Source: Enterovibrio norvegicus DSM 15893 (GTDB lineage: Bacteria; Pseudomonadota; Gammaproteobacteria; Enterobacterales; Vibrionaceae). From it: a stretch of 64,000 nucleotides of DNA. Below, piece by piece: positions 7,997-15,962 of the stretch; position 1 is the stretch's first letter; each line of letters starts with the position of its first letter. The stretch lies in assembly GCF_900115495.1 (NCBI RefSeq), contig NZ_FOWR01000006.1, positions 119,242 to 183,241 of the forward strand, in the 5' to 3' direction. The notes under the pieces were generated by a model. It searched no databases. It was not told where the DNA came from and saw nothing but the letters and a program-made list of their open reading frames with translations. The translations under genes were made by a program, and so were the position numbers.

Positions 7997-9226
7997 TTAT
8001 GCTCTTCCGTTGTAGTAAGGATTCATCAGACACTTAATGCGTTTCAGCACCATCAATCGCGTTACCCTTCCCCAACCAAACAGCACTTGTTGGTGTAAAC
8101 GGAAAATGGTGTCGTACAGTTTGCGCACTTGTCGACCACGGAGCACCACTCGATCATTCATCACAGCACCGACTGCATAGTCATGTCCCAGCGCAACGAG
8201 CATACCGCCATCATTGAAAACAAACGGTTGGAGATCTTTCCCTTTACGCTGACGTTTAAATTGCTTAGCCAAATGCGTTGCAGCCTGATTGGCCGCTTGG
8301 GCACGTGGCGGCACAAAACCACCGTCAGGTTGCGGACACTCGGCGCTATCGCCTATCACGAAAATGTTCTCGTCTAAGGTCGATTGCAAGGTAGGTAGCA
8401 CTTTCAATTGATGAATACGGTTGGTTTCCAACCCATCAAGTTGTGTCAGCCAATCGGCACATTTGATACCCGCAGCCCACACCTGTACATCAGATTCGAT
8501 AACCTCACCTTTAGCCGTGATCAATGCACCAGATTTTGCTTGCTGGATACGTGTATTCGTCAGCACCCGAATGCCTTGTTTCTCTAGCATAGACTGCACT
8601 TTCCCAGACATACACTCAGGGCTCATTGGCAAAACACGGTCAGCGGCTTCTATCAAGGTGATCTGAAGCTCGCTACCTGTATTGTATCGGCTCAGCTTTT
8701 GGCTCACTTTGGCGAGTTCAGCGACTAATTCAACCCCCGTCGCACCTGCGCCAACAATCGAGATACGATGTTCTCCTTGGGCGCGCAACAATGGATTAAT
8801 GCGTTGCCACACGTTGTGCGCTTGCTCCGCGGAATCAAGAAACATGCAATGAGACGCCACACCGGGTGTTTTAAAGTCATTGCTTACCGCGCCAACAGCA
8901 ATCACAAGACGGTCATAGTGTTCAGTCACCAAACGACCCTCCGCCGTTTTGACTTGGAGCGTCTTTGCTGCGCGGTCAACACCTGTCATTCGGCCTTGTA
9001 GATAGCGGTATTTATTACACAAAGCATGCTTCAAGTAGCTGACTGCATCCAACTCTTCGTCGAACGTTCCCGCAGCGATTTCATGCAATCTAGGTTTCCA
9101 AAAGTGGTGAGAAGACGGCTCGACCAAAACGACTTCGTCGTGCTTGTCACGCCCAAGACGCGTAACCAACTCTAGCCCAGCAGCACCGCCACCAATCACA
9201 ATTGTTTTTTTCTTTTGTTTTGACAT
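7997..9226 (-). CDS. ndh: Type II NADH dehydrogenase (NDH-2)
   Basis: About 409 residues. Two dinucleotide-binding motifs are visible: IVIGGGAAGLELV at the N-terminus for FAD and ISIVGAGATGVELVAEL near residue 160 for NADH. The NIFVIGDSAECP segment binds FAD late in the chain, and the basic C-terminal helices fit a monotopic membrane protein. The enzyme passes electrons from NADH to quinone without proton pumping. I start at the ATG preceding SKQKKK because GGAAAG lies just upstream; a 26-residue longer frame lacks a ribosome site. It is co-transcribed with the SMR gene. It may be a paralogue of the housekeeping ndh, so the symbol is tentative. Confidence 0.85.
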   Translation of the reverse strand: MSKQKKKTIVIGGGAAGLELVTRLGRDKHDEVVLVEPSSHHFWKPRLHEIAAGTFDEELDAVSYLKHALCNKYRYLQGRMTGVDRAAKTLQVKTAEGRLVTEHYDRLVIAVGAVSNDFKTPGVASHCMFLDSAEQAHNVWQRINPLLRAQGEHRISIVGAGATGVELVAELAKVSQKLSRYNTGSELQITLIEAADRVLPMSPECMSGKVQSMLEKQGIRVLTNTRIQQAKSGALITAKGEVIESDVQVWAAGIKCADWLTQLDGLETNRIHQLKVLPTLQSTLDENIFVIGDSAECPQPDGGFVPPRAQAANQAATHLAKQFKRQRKGKDLQPFVFNDGGMLVALGHDYAVGAVMNDRVVLRGRQVRKLYDTIFRLHQQVLFGWGRVTRLMVLKRIKCLMNPYYNGRA

Positions 9227-9370
9227 TGTCTTTCCAAACTTAGGTTTGATGGCGCAGTAAAGGCACCGCATCATCTGAAATCGGCAGTTGAAGCACACCC
9301 GCACGTGTCGCCTCGAACGTAATGGCGAGCATTATAGGGATTACAGGAAAATTGATAATCCATGAATATT

Positions 9371-9406
9371 GAAACTTATTTTTACCAAATGGTAATAATA
9401 AACTTC
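9371..9406. promoter_or_regulatory. 36-bp dyad between ndh and the small gene at 9529
   Basis: Two 17-base arms around a central AA agree at 14 positions, with the core TTACCA-AA-TGGTAA. It lies in the divergent intergenic region about 145 bases upstream of the ndh start and 123 bases upstream of the small plus-strand gene. It looks like an operator for a dimeric repressor; the regulator is unknown. Confidence 0.5.
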
Positions 9407-9528
9407 AATACTCGGAGGGTTGAAGCGGCACGGAAAAGCCATGCGTTTGTCACGCACATTGCCTCGCTTGGCACGCCGTGAAATAATCCAAGCACAAAAC
9501 TTTGAAACACAGAAAGAGTGTTGAACAC

Positions 9529-9774
9529 ATGTACAATGAAACCGATATCATCGACAACCTACAAGATCTTGAGACCTTCCTTGTCGCTGTCGAAAATGGT
9601 GGTTTGGGGCTAAAAGACGTCGCAGGCGTCGCACTAGCCACCAATAACTCAGACGGCCGCCCTTTTGTTGCCGTTTTAGGTGACGACCACCAACTGCTTT
9701 TGGCGCGTTGGGTAACGCAAGACGTGTTCGATAACGGCAAAGACCTTGTCCGTAATGGCCCTAAAAAGCACTGA
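9529..9774 (+). CDS. Small conserved-looking protein of unknown function
   Basis: 81 residues from the ATG at 9529 (a TTG 27 bases earlier has no better signal). No signal peptide or membrane segment. The composition is well balanced: acidic N-terminal helix (NETDIIDNLQDLETFLVAVE), then short segments containing GVALATNNSDGRPFVAVLGDD and a QLLLARWV strand. I do not recognise the family. It is transcribed away from ndh and is followed by a strong GC hairpin at 9801-9822. Confidence 0.65.
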   Translation: MYNETDIIDNLQDLETFLVAVENGGLGLKDVAGVALATNNSDGRPFVAVLGDDHQLLLARWVTQDVFDNGKDLVRNGPKKH

Positions 9775-9800
9775 TCACCGAACGTTAGAAACGAAAAAAT

Positions 9801-9822
9801 AGCGCCAAGTTTCCTTGGCGCT
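9801..9822. terminator. Bidirectional hairpin terminator
   Basis: AGCGCCAAG (9801-9809) pairs with CTTGGCGCT (9814-9822) around a 4-base loop. The minus strand continues with ATTTTTTCG, a good U tail; the plus strand has only three T residues. It therefore best serves the minus-strand candidate sRNA while also closing the plus-strand gene. Confidence 0.8.
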
Positions 9823-9890
9823 TTAACACTAAGATCAGAATAACCTCACATCATCTGCACGAATCGTGTCGAATAAGGGATCTACTTATG
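9801..9890 (-). ncRNA. Candidate sRNA, copy 2
   Basis: The minus strand carries the same 25 bases found after the porin gene (here 9838-9862), then about 15 bases, then the GC hairpin and U tail at 9822-9795. No protein gene lies directly upstream on the minus strand for several hundred bases, so this copy could be a free-standing sRNA gene; its 5' end and promoter are not resolved. The identity of sequence, strand and distance to the terminator in both copies argues against chance. Confidence 0.45.
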
Positions 9891-10342
9891 AATGGAGTTC
9901 CATTCGTTCGCTAAGATCTCGTGTCTAAGCCTTAGTCATCAGCTTGAACTCAACGAACCGCAACATGATATCTTCCCTTTCCTTCCGCCAATATCGCGCG
10001 TTAGTAGTATTTAAAACCCTTCTTTCAGATGACATCCGTAAGGCTTATTGATTGCCTTTGACCGTGCTTTTCAAGTTCAGCATGAAGGCTTTGAAGTACG
10101 GCATGAAGCCATCGAGTAATAAGGACGTTCGATGTTCCAATTCTTCAATGATGATGCGATAGCGTTTGCCCATATAGTTGAAAGCGCTGTGGGATCTCGT
10201 ATTGATATTGTTCAATACCTCAAGCTGGCGAATCAAAAACCACTTAGAAATGATAAAAAAGCCTGTATTTGTAGGCCTTTATGGTTCATGACTAACCTGC
10301 TAAAGGGTGCCCGACAAAAGTGCTCAGCAACAAAAGATAACG
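9891..10342. other. Intergenic stretch without convincing genes
   Basis: Open frames of 63 codons (minus, 10045-10236) and 78 codons (plus, 10132-10368) overlap each other, lack ribosome sites and show no recognisable motif. I see no gene here. The minus strand between about 9890 and 10000 may include the promoter of the candidate sRNA. Confidence 0.4.
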
Positions 10343-10642
10343 TTAATCGTTCAGGTGCTCATCATTGAGCGGCATCTGCCTTAGAAAGTAATGATACCGT
10401 TTGTTGTATTTATACATGCCTCCCAAGAGCATGAGCAAAAGTGAAATGACAACCGCCTTAGGCATCATGAAAACCATGAGACCGAAAAAGAGTGTTAATA
10501 CTTCAAACGATAGGAATGTAAGATTGGCTGACTTTGTATAGCAATTGGAGCCCTGGAGGAGTTGAAAATAAGCCTGTAAGAATACGCCCTTATGAATTTT
10601 TATCCCAAATGTGCCAGAGAATATGTTTTCATTTACTGGTAT
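10343..10642 (-). pseudogene. Membrane-protein ORF without a start codon (possible gene remnant)
   Basis: Reading the minus strand gives 99 sense codons between stops. The translation is protein-like: a short amphipathic segment (FGIKIHKGVFLQAYFQLLQ), two hydrophobic helices around VLTLFFGLMVFMMPKAVVI and SLLLMLLGGM, then the basic stretch KYNKRYHYFLRQMP and an acidic end. No ATG, GTG or TTG occurs before the first helix, where ATG GTT TTC lies inside it. It follows the membrane protein at 10713-11105 on the same strand and shares its layout (two helices then a K-Y-N-K-Y-like motif). I think it is a truncated gene, or one using a rare start such as ATT or ATA. Confidence 0.4.
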
Positions 10643-10712
10643 TTAGGCTGTGTCTAATCCCACTCCGCTTCCTCTCTGATTCTATTTCTGCTTTCAATAT
10701 GACAACGCGATG

Positions 10713-11105
10713 TCATATCACCTTCGTCAATCTCGTTACTTGGTGGTCAAACACCACAAGGCTTTTCCCCGTTCGGCATCGCGCCACCGTAAGCCACTGG
10801 CGACCCGTTCCATCACCATGTTGAAATTCAATTTTAAGTGCATATTTGTTGGTGTATTTTACGCCAAGCATAAGACCCATTACCGACAGAACAATGGCAA
10901 GATAAAACGTCCCCGGGTTATCAAATTGGCTCCAGGCAAGCCAAACGGCGAACGAGAAAATAAATACCCAGAAGGCCACCTGCAAAACGTTACCCACCCA
11001 TGAGGTTTTTTCTACTTTAATCGCAGAAATTTTACGAATCGCGTAGGAATCTTTTCTGACGGTGAATTCACCGTTTTGTAGCGAGAAATCCTTCTCTAAG
11101 TACAC
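10713..11105 (-). CDS. Small two-helix membrane protein (DUF6232-like)
   Basis: 130 residues. A polar N-terminal part (about 1-35; RKDSYAIRKISAIKVEKTSW) precedes two membrane helices (about 38-60 and 66-86) and a short cytoplasmic C-terminal domain with strands (KYALKIEFQHGDG). This layout, a small beta domain split by a helical hairpin, matches proteins annotated as DUF6232 in other bacteria; the link is from pattern memory only. GAAGGA lies 5 bases before the ATG. Function unknown. Confidence 0.65.
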   Translation of the reverse strand: MYLEKDFSLQNGEFTVRKDSYAIRKISAIKVEKTSWVGNVLQVAFWVFIFSFAVWLAWSQFDNPGTFYLAIVLSVMGLMLGVKYTNKYALKIEFQHGDGTGRQWLTVARCRTGKSLVVFDHQVTRLTKVI

Positions 11106-11338
11106 ATTGCTTTCCTTCTTCTACTTGGTATTTTTCGAACAACCGAAACAAGCTTAAAAGACCATCGATATAAGATCTAATCTCAAAAAGTAAGAAATGA
11201 CAGGAGGATGTAAAGGTGCGAGAGCCTTCGCAAGATTGTTTGATCGATCTATACACCCCAACCAATTGTGACCACAAAAAAGCAGGAAAAATATACATTG
11301 CCATACAAGCCAGAAGATGAAGACAGAGGACTAGCGCT

Positions 11339-11366
11339 AGCCCGGCGAACTCACCGGGCTTTTTTC
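11339..11366 (+). terminator. Plus-strand intrinsic terminator with no plus-strand gene before it
   Basis: AGCCCGG (11339-11345) pairs with CCGGGCT (11354-11360) and is followed by seven T residues on the plus strand. The minus strand has no T run, so it does not serve the DUF2860 gene ending at 11402. No plus-strand gene ends nearby; an unannotated RNA from about 11110-11366 is possible. Confidence 0.7.
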
Positions 11367-11401
11367 GTTAAAACGTAAACATTGAGTTTTTACCAGCCTA
11401 T

Positions 11402-12433
11402 TCAAAACTGATATTGCATGCCTATCGTCACCAAGTAATTGTCACTGTCGTAAACATCAATATTCGAATCAACATGATCCCAACCGCCTCGAACAATCAT
11501 TAATGTACTGTCGATATTGAATGGAGAGGCGTAAACATAGGTTGCGGACAATCCGAATCTGTCATCCTTACGGGTACGGCCAAACAACGCTAATTCTTTA
11601 TCAAAGTTCTGCTGACCGCTACTTGCCCCCGCCATCACCACATGTCGACCTGTACGATATTGTGTCTCAATATCCATGCCATAACGTTGACTATCAGGGG
11701 CACTCGCGTTTGACTGAATATCCAAATAATGGCCAACCCATTCAACGCCCCACTGTTGATTAAGCTGCATGTCATAGCTCAGTTCTGCATAGCTGAGCGT
11801 CGCGTCACGCTGGAGTTCAGCAACGGTAGTATCTTCATCAACGTTGAACTCACCCCGTGCGAGTTCAACAGACCAATCAGAGCCCAATAGCTTGTTGTAA
11901 TTGGCTATCACGCCACGAACAGCGGCTTTTGTCGTTTCACGCTGAGTATTAAGCAGATAGGGGTTTTTCCAGACCTCTTTTTCCAATAAGCCCGGCACAA
12001 TACCCAAAGCGAGATAGGAATCATCTTTCAAGTAATGGCGGTATCCGGCGTTGAGGTAGAAATCGCTCGCCATACCAACGATGTCGGTTTCAATATACAA
12101 CTCGCTGGTACTATTTAGACGATATTTCACATCCCAAAAGGGAATGACCACCACTTCACTGTTGTTTTCAGATGTCGAATACTCACTGATAACAGCATCT
12201 GAATCCGTGCTCAGCGGCGATGTGGTTCCACTGAAACCCGTAAACAGGCTCACGGACCCATAAAAACCTTGAGGTACAGAGTCTTCTGCTGTCGCGAAGG
12301 GGCTGGTCAATAAGCAAATTATCGAGAACATTTTTGCAGTTTGACGGCACGTGGTGAGCAAGGGAAATGAGGCATTGCCTTTAAGAGGACGTTTGTTGGT
12401 TGTGGTTGGTGAAAAGCTTCGGACAGTTTTCAT
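11402..12433 (-). CDS. DUF2860-family outer-membrane beta-barrel protein
   Basis: 343 residues. After an unusually long N-region (about 34 residues) comes a hydrophobic core and cleavage site (SIICLLTSPFATA). The rest is strand after strand (SELYIETDIVGMASDFYLNAGYRHYL) and ends in MQYQF, typical of a barrel. It matches the DUF2860 proteins common in Vibrionaceae, whose function is unknown. The first ATG is favoured because AAGGAT lies 6 bases upstream; an internal ATG before FSIICLL has no ribosome site. It follows the two-component genes on the same strand with its own upstream region carrying GTGAC repeats. Confidence 0.75.
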   Translation of the reverse strand: MKTVRSFSPTTTNKRPLKGNASFPLLTTCRQTAKMFSIICLLTSPFATAEDSVPQGFYGSVSLFTGFSGTTSPLSTDSDAVISEYSTSENNSEVVVIPFWDVKYRLNSTSELYIETDIVGMASDFYLNAGYRHYLKDDSYLALGIVPGLLEKEVWKNPYLLNTQRETTKAAVRGVIANYNKLLGSDWSVELARGEFNVDEDTTVAELQRDATLSYAELSYDMQLNQQWGVEWVGHYLDIQSNASAPDSQRYGMDIETQYRTGRHVVMAGASSGQQNFDKELALFGRTRKDDRFGLSATYVYASPFNIDSTLMIVRGGWDHVDSNIDVYDSDNYLVTIGMQYQF

Positions 12434-12482
12434 AGCAGCATCCTTGTTTGTTTATGATGCTGTTCACTCTATCCTTCTTTAT

Positions 12483-12498
12483 GTCACAACCATGTCAC
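12483..12498 (-). promoter_or_regulatory. GTGAC direct repeats upstream of the DUF2860 gene
   Basis: Read toward the DUF2860 gene, GTGAC-ATGGTT-GTGAC appears with an 11-bp period, the spacing used by OmpR/PhoB-type response regulators. It ends about 50 bases before the start codon. The same arrangement stands upstream of the FAH-fold gene (14475-14490), and the response regulator gene lies between them. Confidence 0.5.
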
Positions 12499-12547
12499 CA
12501 ATAAATCACCGTAAATTACCCAATGAGAAAGGGATGTCAGTGCGGCA

Positions 12548-13762
12548 TCAAAAGTAGATCACCACCGTCGCCTTTGAGGCAGCAATCCGAAAATGGTAAC
12601 GCCAATTTGCGCTTCGACAAACCACCTTTACGATTTCCTCGCCATGACCAAAACCATGTTGAGCAGCCTCGCTAATATCATTTTGAATAACTAACCGCCG
12701 TCCCTCTAACGCAACCCTCACCGAACTGAGTGAATAACTAAACGCATTGCGAACAAGGTTCGCCAACACAACCTTCGCAAAATCTTCAGCAACGATCACA
12801 TCGGATTCGATGGTTCGCATCACATCGATATGTCTATCCGACAACAAATAGTGATGTCGCGAAAGACTTTCGTTGATGATATTTCCAAGTGACACCCTAT
12901 TTTGCTGGCCCATCTCCTCTCGGCCGATAAGCAAAAACGTATTGATCAGCTTTTCCATGTCCTGATTGGCCAACTCAATACGACTGAGGATGTTTGTCTT
13001 TTTTTCGTCCCCTTCTATCATCTTGAGCAACTCTACAGCGCCTTTCGTCACGTGAACGGGCGTGCGCAATTCATGGCTGGCAAACCGCGTGAATTGTTTT
13101 TCTCGCTCAAGAAAAGATTGGATCCGCAAGTAAGCATTCTGATAGGCATTTTGAAGGGCGCCAATTTCGTCATTCCGTGCCCGCCTCTTTATACTTGCCC
13201 CATCTACAGGCAATTGATGAACCTGTTGAACCAGTCCCAGGATAGGTAAACTAAAGTGACGAGAAATCAGATGCGCTGCCACCAGCCCCAAGGCGAAAAC
13301 CAATAACATCATGTACGCGACATACGCCATAACGCCTTGGCCGTAATTCACCATTTCAGGGTCTTTATCGGGAAAATATACAAAATGCAGCCAGTCACTT
13401 TTAAAGGGAGAAAGAAACGTCACCACATGCGCATTGCTGAGTTCAAATTCTTTCACACCTAAGGTGTCGATACCTTTGAGGAAGTCTGGGATCGTGTTGT
13501 CATCATCCGAATAAAGCGCAAGGTATGGAGAAGTAATATTAGCGGCAGTCCCGAGCTGAATTGAGGATTGCATCCACTGCCTTTGCATCAACGTGACTCG
13601 CTGGTTGATAAAGCTATCCGCAGCAATTTCTGTGGCAGCCCAAGAAATGATGCCTATCGCTAGCACGACCAACAACATTAATACGCTAATAATCACAAAC
13701 ACTTGATGGCGAATATGGCTAGTGTACCAGCGTTCAAAGGTATGACGGGCTTTAACCAGCAT
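12548..13762 (-). CDS. Membrane sensor histidine kinase
   Basis: 404 residues: TM1 at about 20-43, a periplasmic sensor loop to about 135, TM2 about 138-160, a HAMP-like linker, a HisKA dimerisation helix with the phospho-acceptor in ASHELRTPVHV, and an ATPase domain. N-box NLVRNAFSYS is present; the ATPase domain is short, with GFGHGEEIV as the G2 region and a reduced G1 box (QNDIS). This compact kinase type occurs in Vibrionaceae and is still expected to be active. The start overlaps the end of the response regulator gene by 11 bases, so the pair is co-translated. Signal unknown; its periplasmic loop and envelope neighbours suggest an envelope cue. Confidence 0.85.
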   Translation of the reverse strand: MLVKARHTFERWYTSHIRHQVFVIISVLMLLVVLAIGIISWAATEIAADSFINQRVTLMQRQWMQSSIQLGTAANITSPYLALYSDDDNTIPDFLKGIDTLGVKEFELSNAHVVTFLSPFKSDWLHFVYFPDKDPEMVNYGQGVMAYVAYMMLLVFALGLVAAHLISRHFSLPILGLVQQVHQLPVDGASIKRRARNDEIGALQNAYQNAYLRIQSFLEREKQFTRFASHELRTPVHVTKGAVELLKMIEGDEKKTNILSRIELANQDMEKLINTFLLIGREEMGQQNRVSLGNIINESLSRHHYLLSDRHIDVMRTIESDVIVAEDFAKVVLANLVRNAFSYSLSSVRVALEGRRLVIQNDISEAAQHGFGHGEEIVKVVCRSANWRYHFRIAASKATVVIYF

Positions 13763-14411
13763 TGAGTCGATATCCTTTACCGCGCTCGGTGATCAACATC
13801 CCTTCCGGCAGGGATTTTCTCAGACGGTAAATTTGTGTTCGCAGCGCACTGCTGTCTACCTCCTCTTCTCCCCATATGTCATAGGCAATATCTTGGCTAG
13901 CCACAAGCGCTGGCGCTCGACTCAACAGCAAACGTACGATGCGCTTTTGCGTCGGATCAAGCAACAAAGGTTTTCCTTCTACACGGACCAAATCAGTCGC
14001 AGAATCAAACGTTAAAGCACCGAAACTCAGTGTTGGGCTCATCCTGCGCTGATTTCTTGCCTCCAAGGCTTGTATCCGCGCGTATAGCTCCTCAACCGCA
14101 TAAGGCTTCACAAGATAATCGTCAGCCCCGGCTTTAAATCCCGCCAATTTGTCGTCCAACGTGTCACGCGCAGTGACGAAGATGATAGGCGTATCTGCAT
14201 GTTCACCAGCGCGTATCGCATCACACGCTTTCAGCCCATCCATCACGGGCATCATGATATCGAGAATAATCAAATCGAATCGGTGAGCATTGAGTAATTG
14301 CAATGCACTCGCACCATGGTAAGCAAAATCAACGTCATGACCCACCAAGGTCAAATAGTCCGCTAAGTTCTGTGCCGCGGCATGGTTATCTTCGGCAACA
14401 AGAATTCGCAT
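13752..14411 (-). CDS. OmpR/PhoB-family response regulator
   Basis: 219 residues. The receiver domain has the acidic pair AEDN, the phospho-acceptor aspartate in LIILDIMMPVMDG, the switch threonine in FVTARD and the lysine in LVKPY. The C-terminal winged helix (LDPTQKRIVRLLLS ... ALRTQIYRLRKSL ... GKGYRL) binds direct repeats. I start at the ATG at 14411 because AAGGA is spaced 5 bases before it; an ATG six bases earlier touches that site. Probable targets are the DUF2860 gene and the FAH-fold gene, which share GTGAC repeats. Confidence 0.9.
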   Translation of the reverse strand: MRILVAEDNHAAAQNLADYLTLVGHDVDFAYHGASALQLLNAHRFDLIILDIMMPVMDGLKACDAIRAGEHADTPIIFVTARDTLDDKLAGFKAGADDYLVKPYAVEELYARIQALEARNQRRMSPTLSFGALTFDSATDLVRVEGKPLLLDPTQKRIVRLLLSRAPALVASQDIAYDIWGEEEVDSSALRTQIYRLRKSLPEGMLITERGKGYRLNAG

Positions 14412-14474
14412 AATCATCCTTTATAAAACTATCAAAACATGGGCTTAGGGTGGCTGTTATTGTTGCAACCTCTA

Positions 14475-14490
14475 GTGACACACCTGTGAC
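14475..14490 (+). promoter_or_regulatory. GTGAC direct repeats upstream of the FAH-fold gene
   Basis: GTGAC-ACACCT-GTGAC, period 11 bases, ends 44 bases before the start codon of the gene at 14534. It lies between that gene and the divergent response regulator gene, so it could also mediate autoregulation. On the opposite strand it resembles a Pho box (TGTCA repeats), so PhoB is an alternative regulator. Confidence 0.5.
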
Positions 14491-14533
14491 GTTCAAGCGC
14501 TTAACCTAACAACATCACACAAAGGAGAACGCC

Positions 14534-15664
14534 ATGAAAATCCCATTCACACCATTTTGTATCACCAGCTTGTTCGCATTCGCTTGTATAAACATCGCCA
14601 GTGCCAACGACATTGCCTCTCCCAACACTGCGCTTACGTTAGCGCAAGTGATGTCACCTTCGGGGGAGAAAAACACCTATCTAGTACAACAAGTTATGCA
14701 AAATAAGGTCACAGCGAAGAACATTAGTGAACACTTTGACTATTTTCCCGATGACCCTCTCAATTTTTTGAAACAATACGGATACGAAGAAATAGAAAGC
14801 AGCTTTAAGGCTATCCCTTCTACGGTCGTTGACTATCAAACGTTGCTCGCAGCCGGTGGCGACGGGAACGCACACATTGCTGCGGGCACTAACTATGCCG
14901 AACATGGTGAAGAAGCCGACATTGACGAGGTTTTCTTATTCCCTAAATTCGCGCAAGCAACACCTAGCTACTCTCAAATCCGCTATCAATCGGATGTGTT
15001 ACTCGATTATGAAGTTGAGCTTTGTATGCGATGGGTGGACAACCTTGAGAAACCAGAACAGGTCGGAGGCCATGTCGGTTTATTTGTCTGTGGTGATTTC
15101 ACAGATCGTGCCGAGCTTCTGCGCAAGATCGACGTTGATAACGTGACATCAGGACATGGGTTTAGTGATGCCAAAAGTGGTGAAAAACGCTTTCCTACAG
15201 GTCCCTACATTGTGGTTCCCAAAAACTGGCAAACATTTTTAAACGACATTTCCTTGTCCACCTACGTGAATGGTCAACAACGACAGCAAGCCGAAGCCAA
15301 AGAAATGCTTCGTTCACCTAAAGACCTCATCACGATGATATTGTCTTCTGGAGCAGCACCGATATGGCGCTATGAGGATCAAGACGTGGTGTTGTTTGAA
15401 GGCACTGCGATCACCAGCGAGCAAAATATCGTGACGGGCACACCCGCTGGCGTCATCTACAACACTCCGGGCTGGGGCTATCGAATAGTGAAATCATTGA
15501 AGTGGTTAGCCACCTTCTCTTTCGTAGAGTCAGGGCCAATCGACTATATTCTTGAGGAATATATCGCAGAGAGCTTTGCAGATAACCGCTACTTGCAAGC
15601 TGGCGACAAAGTACAGCTGACCGCAACGTATCTGGGCACGATTGAAGTGGACATTACGCCATAA
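14534..15664 (+). CDS. Exported fumarylacetoacetate hydrolase (FAH)-fold protein
   Basis: 376 residues with a signal peptide (cleavage after ASA). The mature part shows FAH landmarks: GTNYAEHGEE near 118, the metal-ligand glutamates in DYEVELCMRW, FPTGPYIVVP, GTPAGVIYNTPGWG and a C-terminal LQAGDKVQLTATYLG. FAH enzymes are normally cytoplasmic and cleave C-C bonds in diketo acids with Mg2+ or Ca2+; a secreted version is unusual. The polypeptide also has an extra N-terminal part (about 25-100) and an insert after the GTPAG motif. Ribosome site AAAGGAG. It diverges from the two-component genes. Substrate unknown. Confidence 0.75.
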   Translation: MKIPFTPFCITSLFAFACINIASANDIASPNTALTLAQVMSPSGEKNTYLVQQVMQNKVTAKNISEHFDYFPDDPLNFLKQYGYEEIESSFKAIPSTVVDYQTLLAAGGDGNAHIAAGTNYAEHGEEADIDEVFLFPKFAQATPSYSQIRYQSDVLLDYEVELCMRWVDNLEKPEQVGGHVGLFVCGDFTDRAELLRKIDVDNVTSGHGFSDAKSGEKRFPTGPYIVVPKNWQTFLNDISLSTYVNGQQRQQAEAKEMLRSPKDLITMILSSGAAPIWRYEDQDVVLFEGTAITSEQNIVTGTPAGVIYNTPGWGYRIVKSLKWLATFSFVESGPIDYILEEYIAESFADNRYLQAGDKVQLTATYLGTIEVDITP

Positions 15665-15728
15665 GTAATCCTCAACATTGCATTACAAAGCATTATGAGG
15701 TTTAACCGTCAATCAATGCGTCTCGGTT

Positions 15729-15761
15729 AAAGCGTGGCCTGATGAAAACAGGCCACGCTTT
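15729..15761. terminator. Hairpin after the FAH-fold gene
   Basis: AAAGCGTGGCCTG (15729-15741) and its exact complement (15749-15761) form a 13-bp stem with a 7-base loop, ending in three T residues. A likely terminator of the preceding gene. Confidence 0.7.
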
Positions 15762-15962
15762 GACTGCGAGAACGGTTCATTGTGTTGTAAATCTCTAAGG
15801 TTCTCTGTGGTTTCTACAGGCTTTTGCAAGAGCAATTCAGCACATAGCAAAAAAACGGGCGCATAAAAACGTTGCGAGAGCCCACACAGAACCTCTAACG
15901 ATTTGAATGACTTTCTTGTAGACTAAGCGCCGATTGTTTTACCGCTACTATGGATTTTCATT

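Noticed and set aside
8997..9304. Longer N-terminus for NDH-2 (to 9304)
   Set aside because: The extension lacks a ribosome site and precedes the expected FAD motif by too much; GGAAAG supports 9226.
10045..10368. Overlapping 63- and 78-codon frames on opposite strands
   Set aside because: Neither has a start signal or recognisable motif; they overlap each other and the membrane-protein remnant.
11068..11304. 78-codon minus-strand frame overlapping the start of the gene at 10713-11105
   Set aside because: It overlaps a better supported start and has no family-like pattern or good ribosome site.
12482..12499. Reading the TGTCAC repeats as a Pho box
   Set aside because: The spacing fits, but the orientation is antisense to the downstream gene and the cognate regulator is adjacent. 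Kept only as an alternative.
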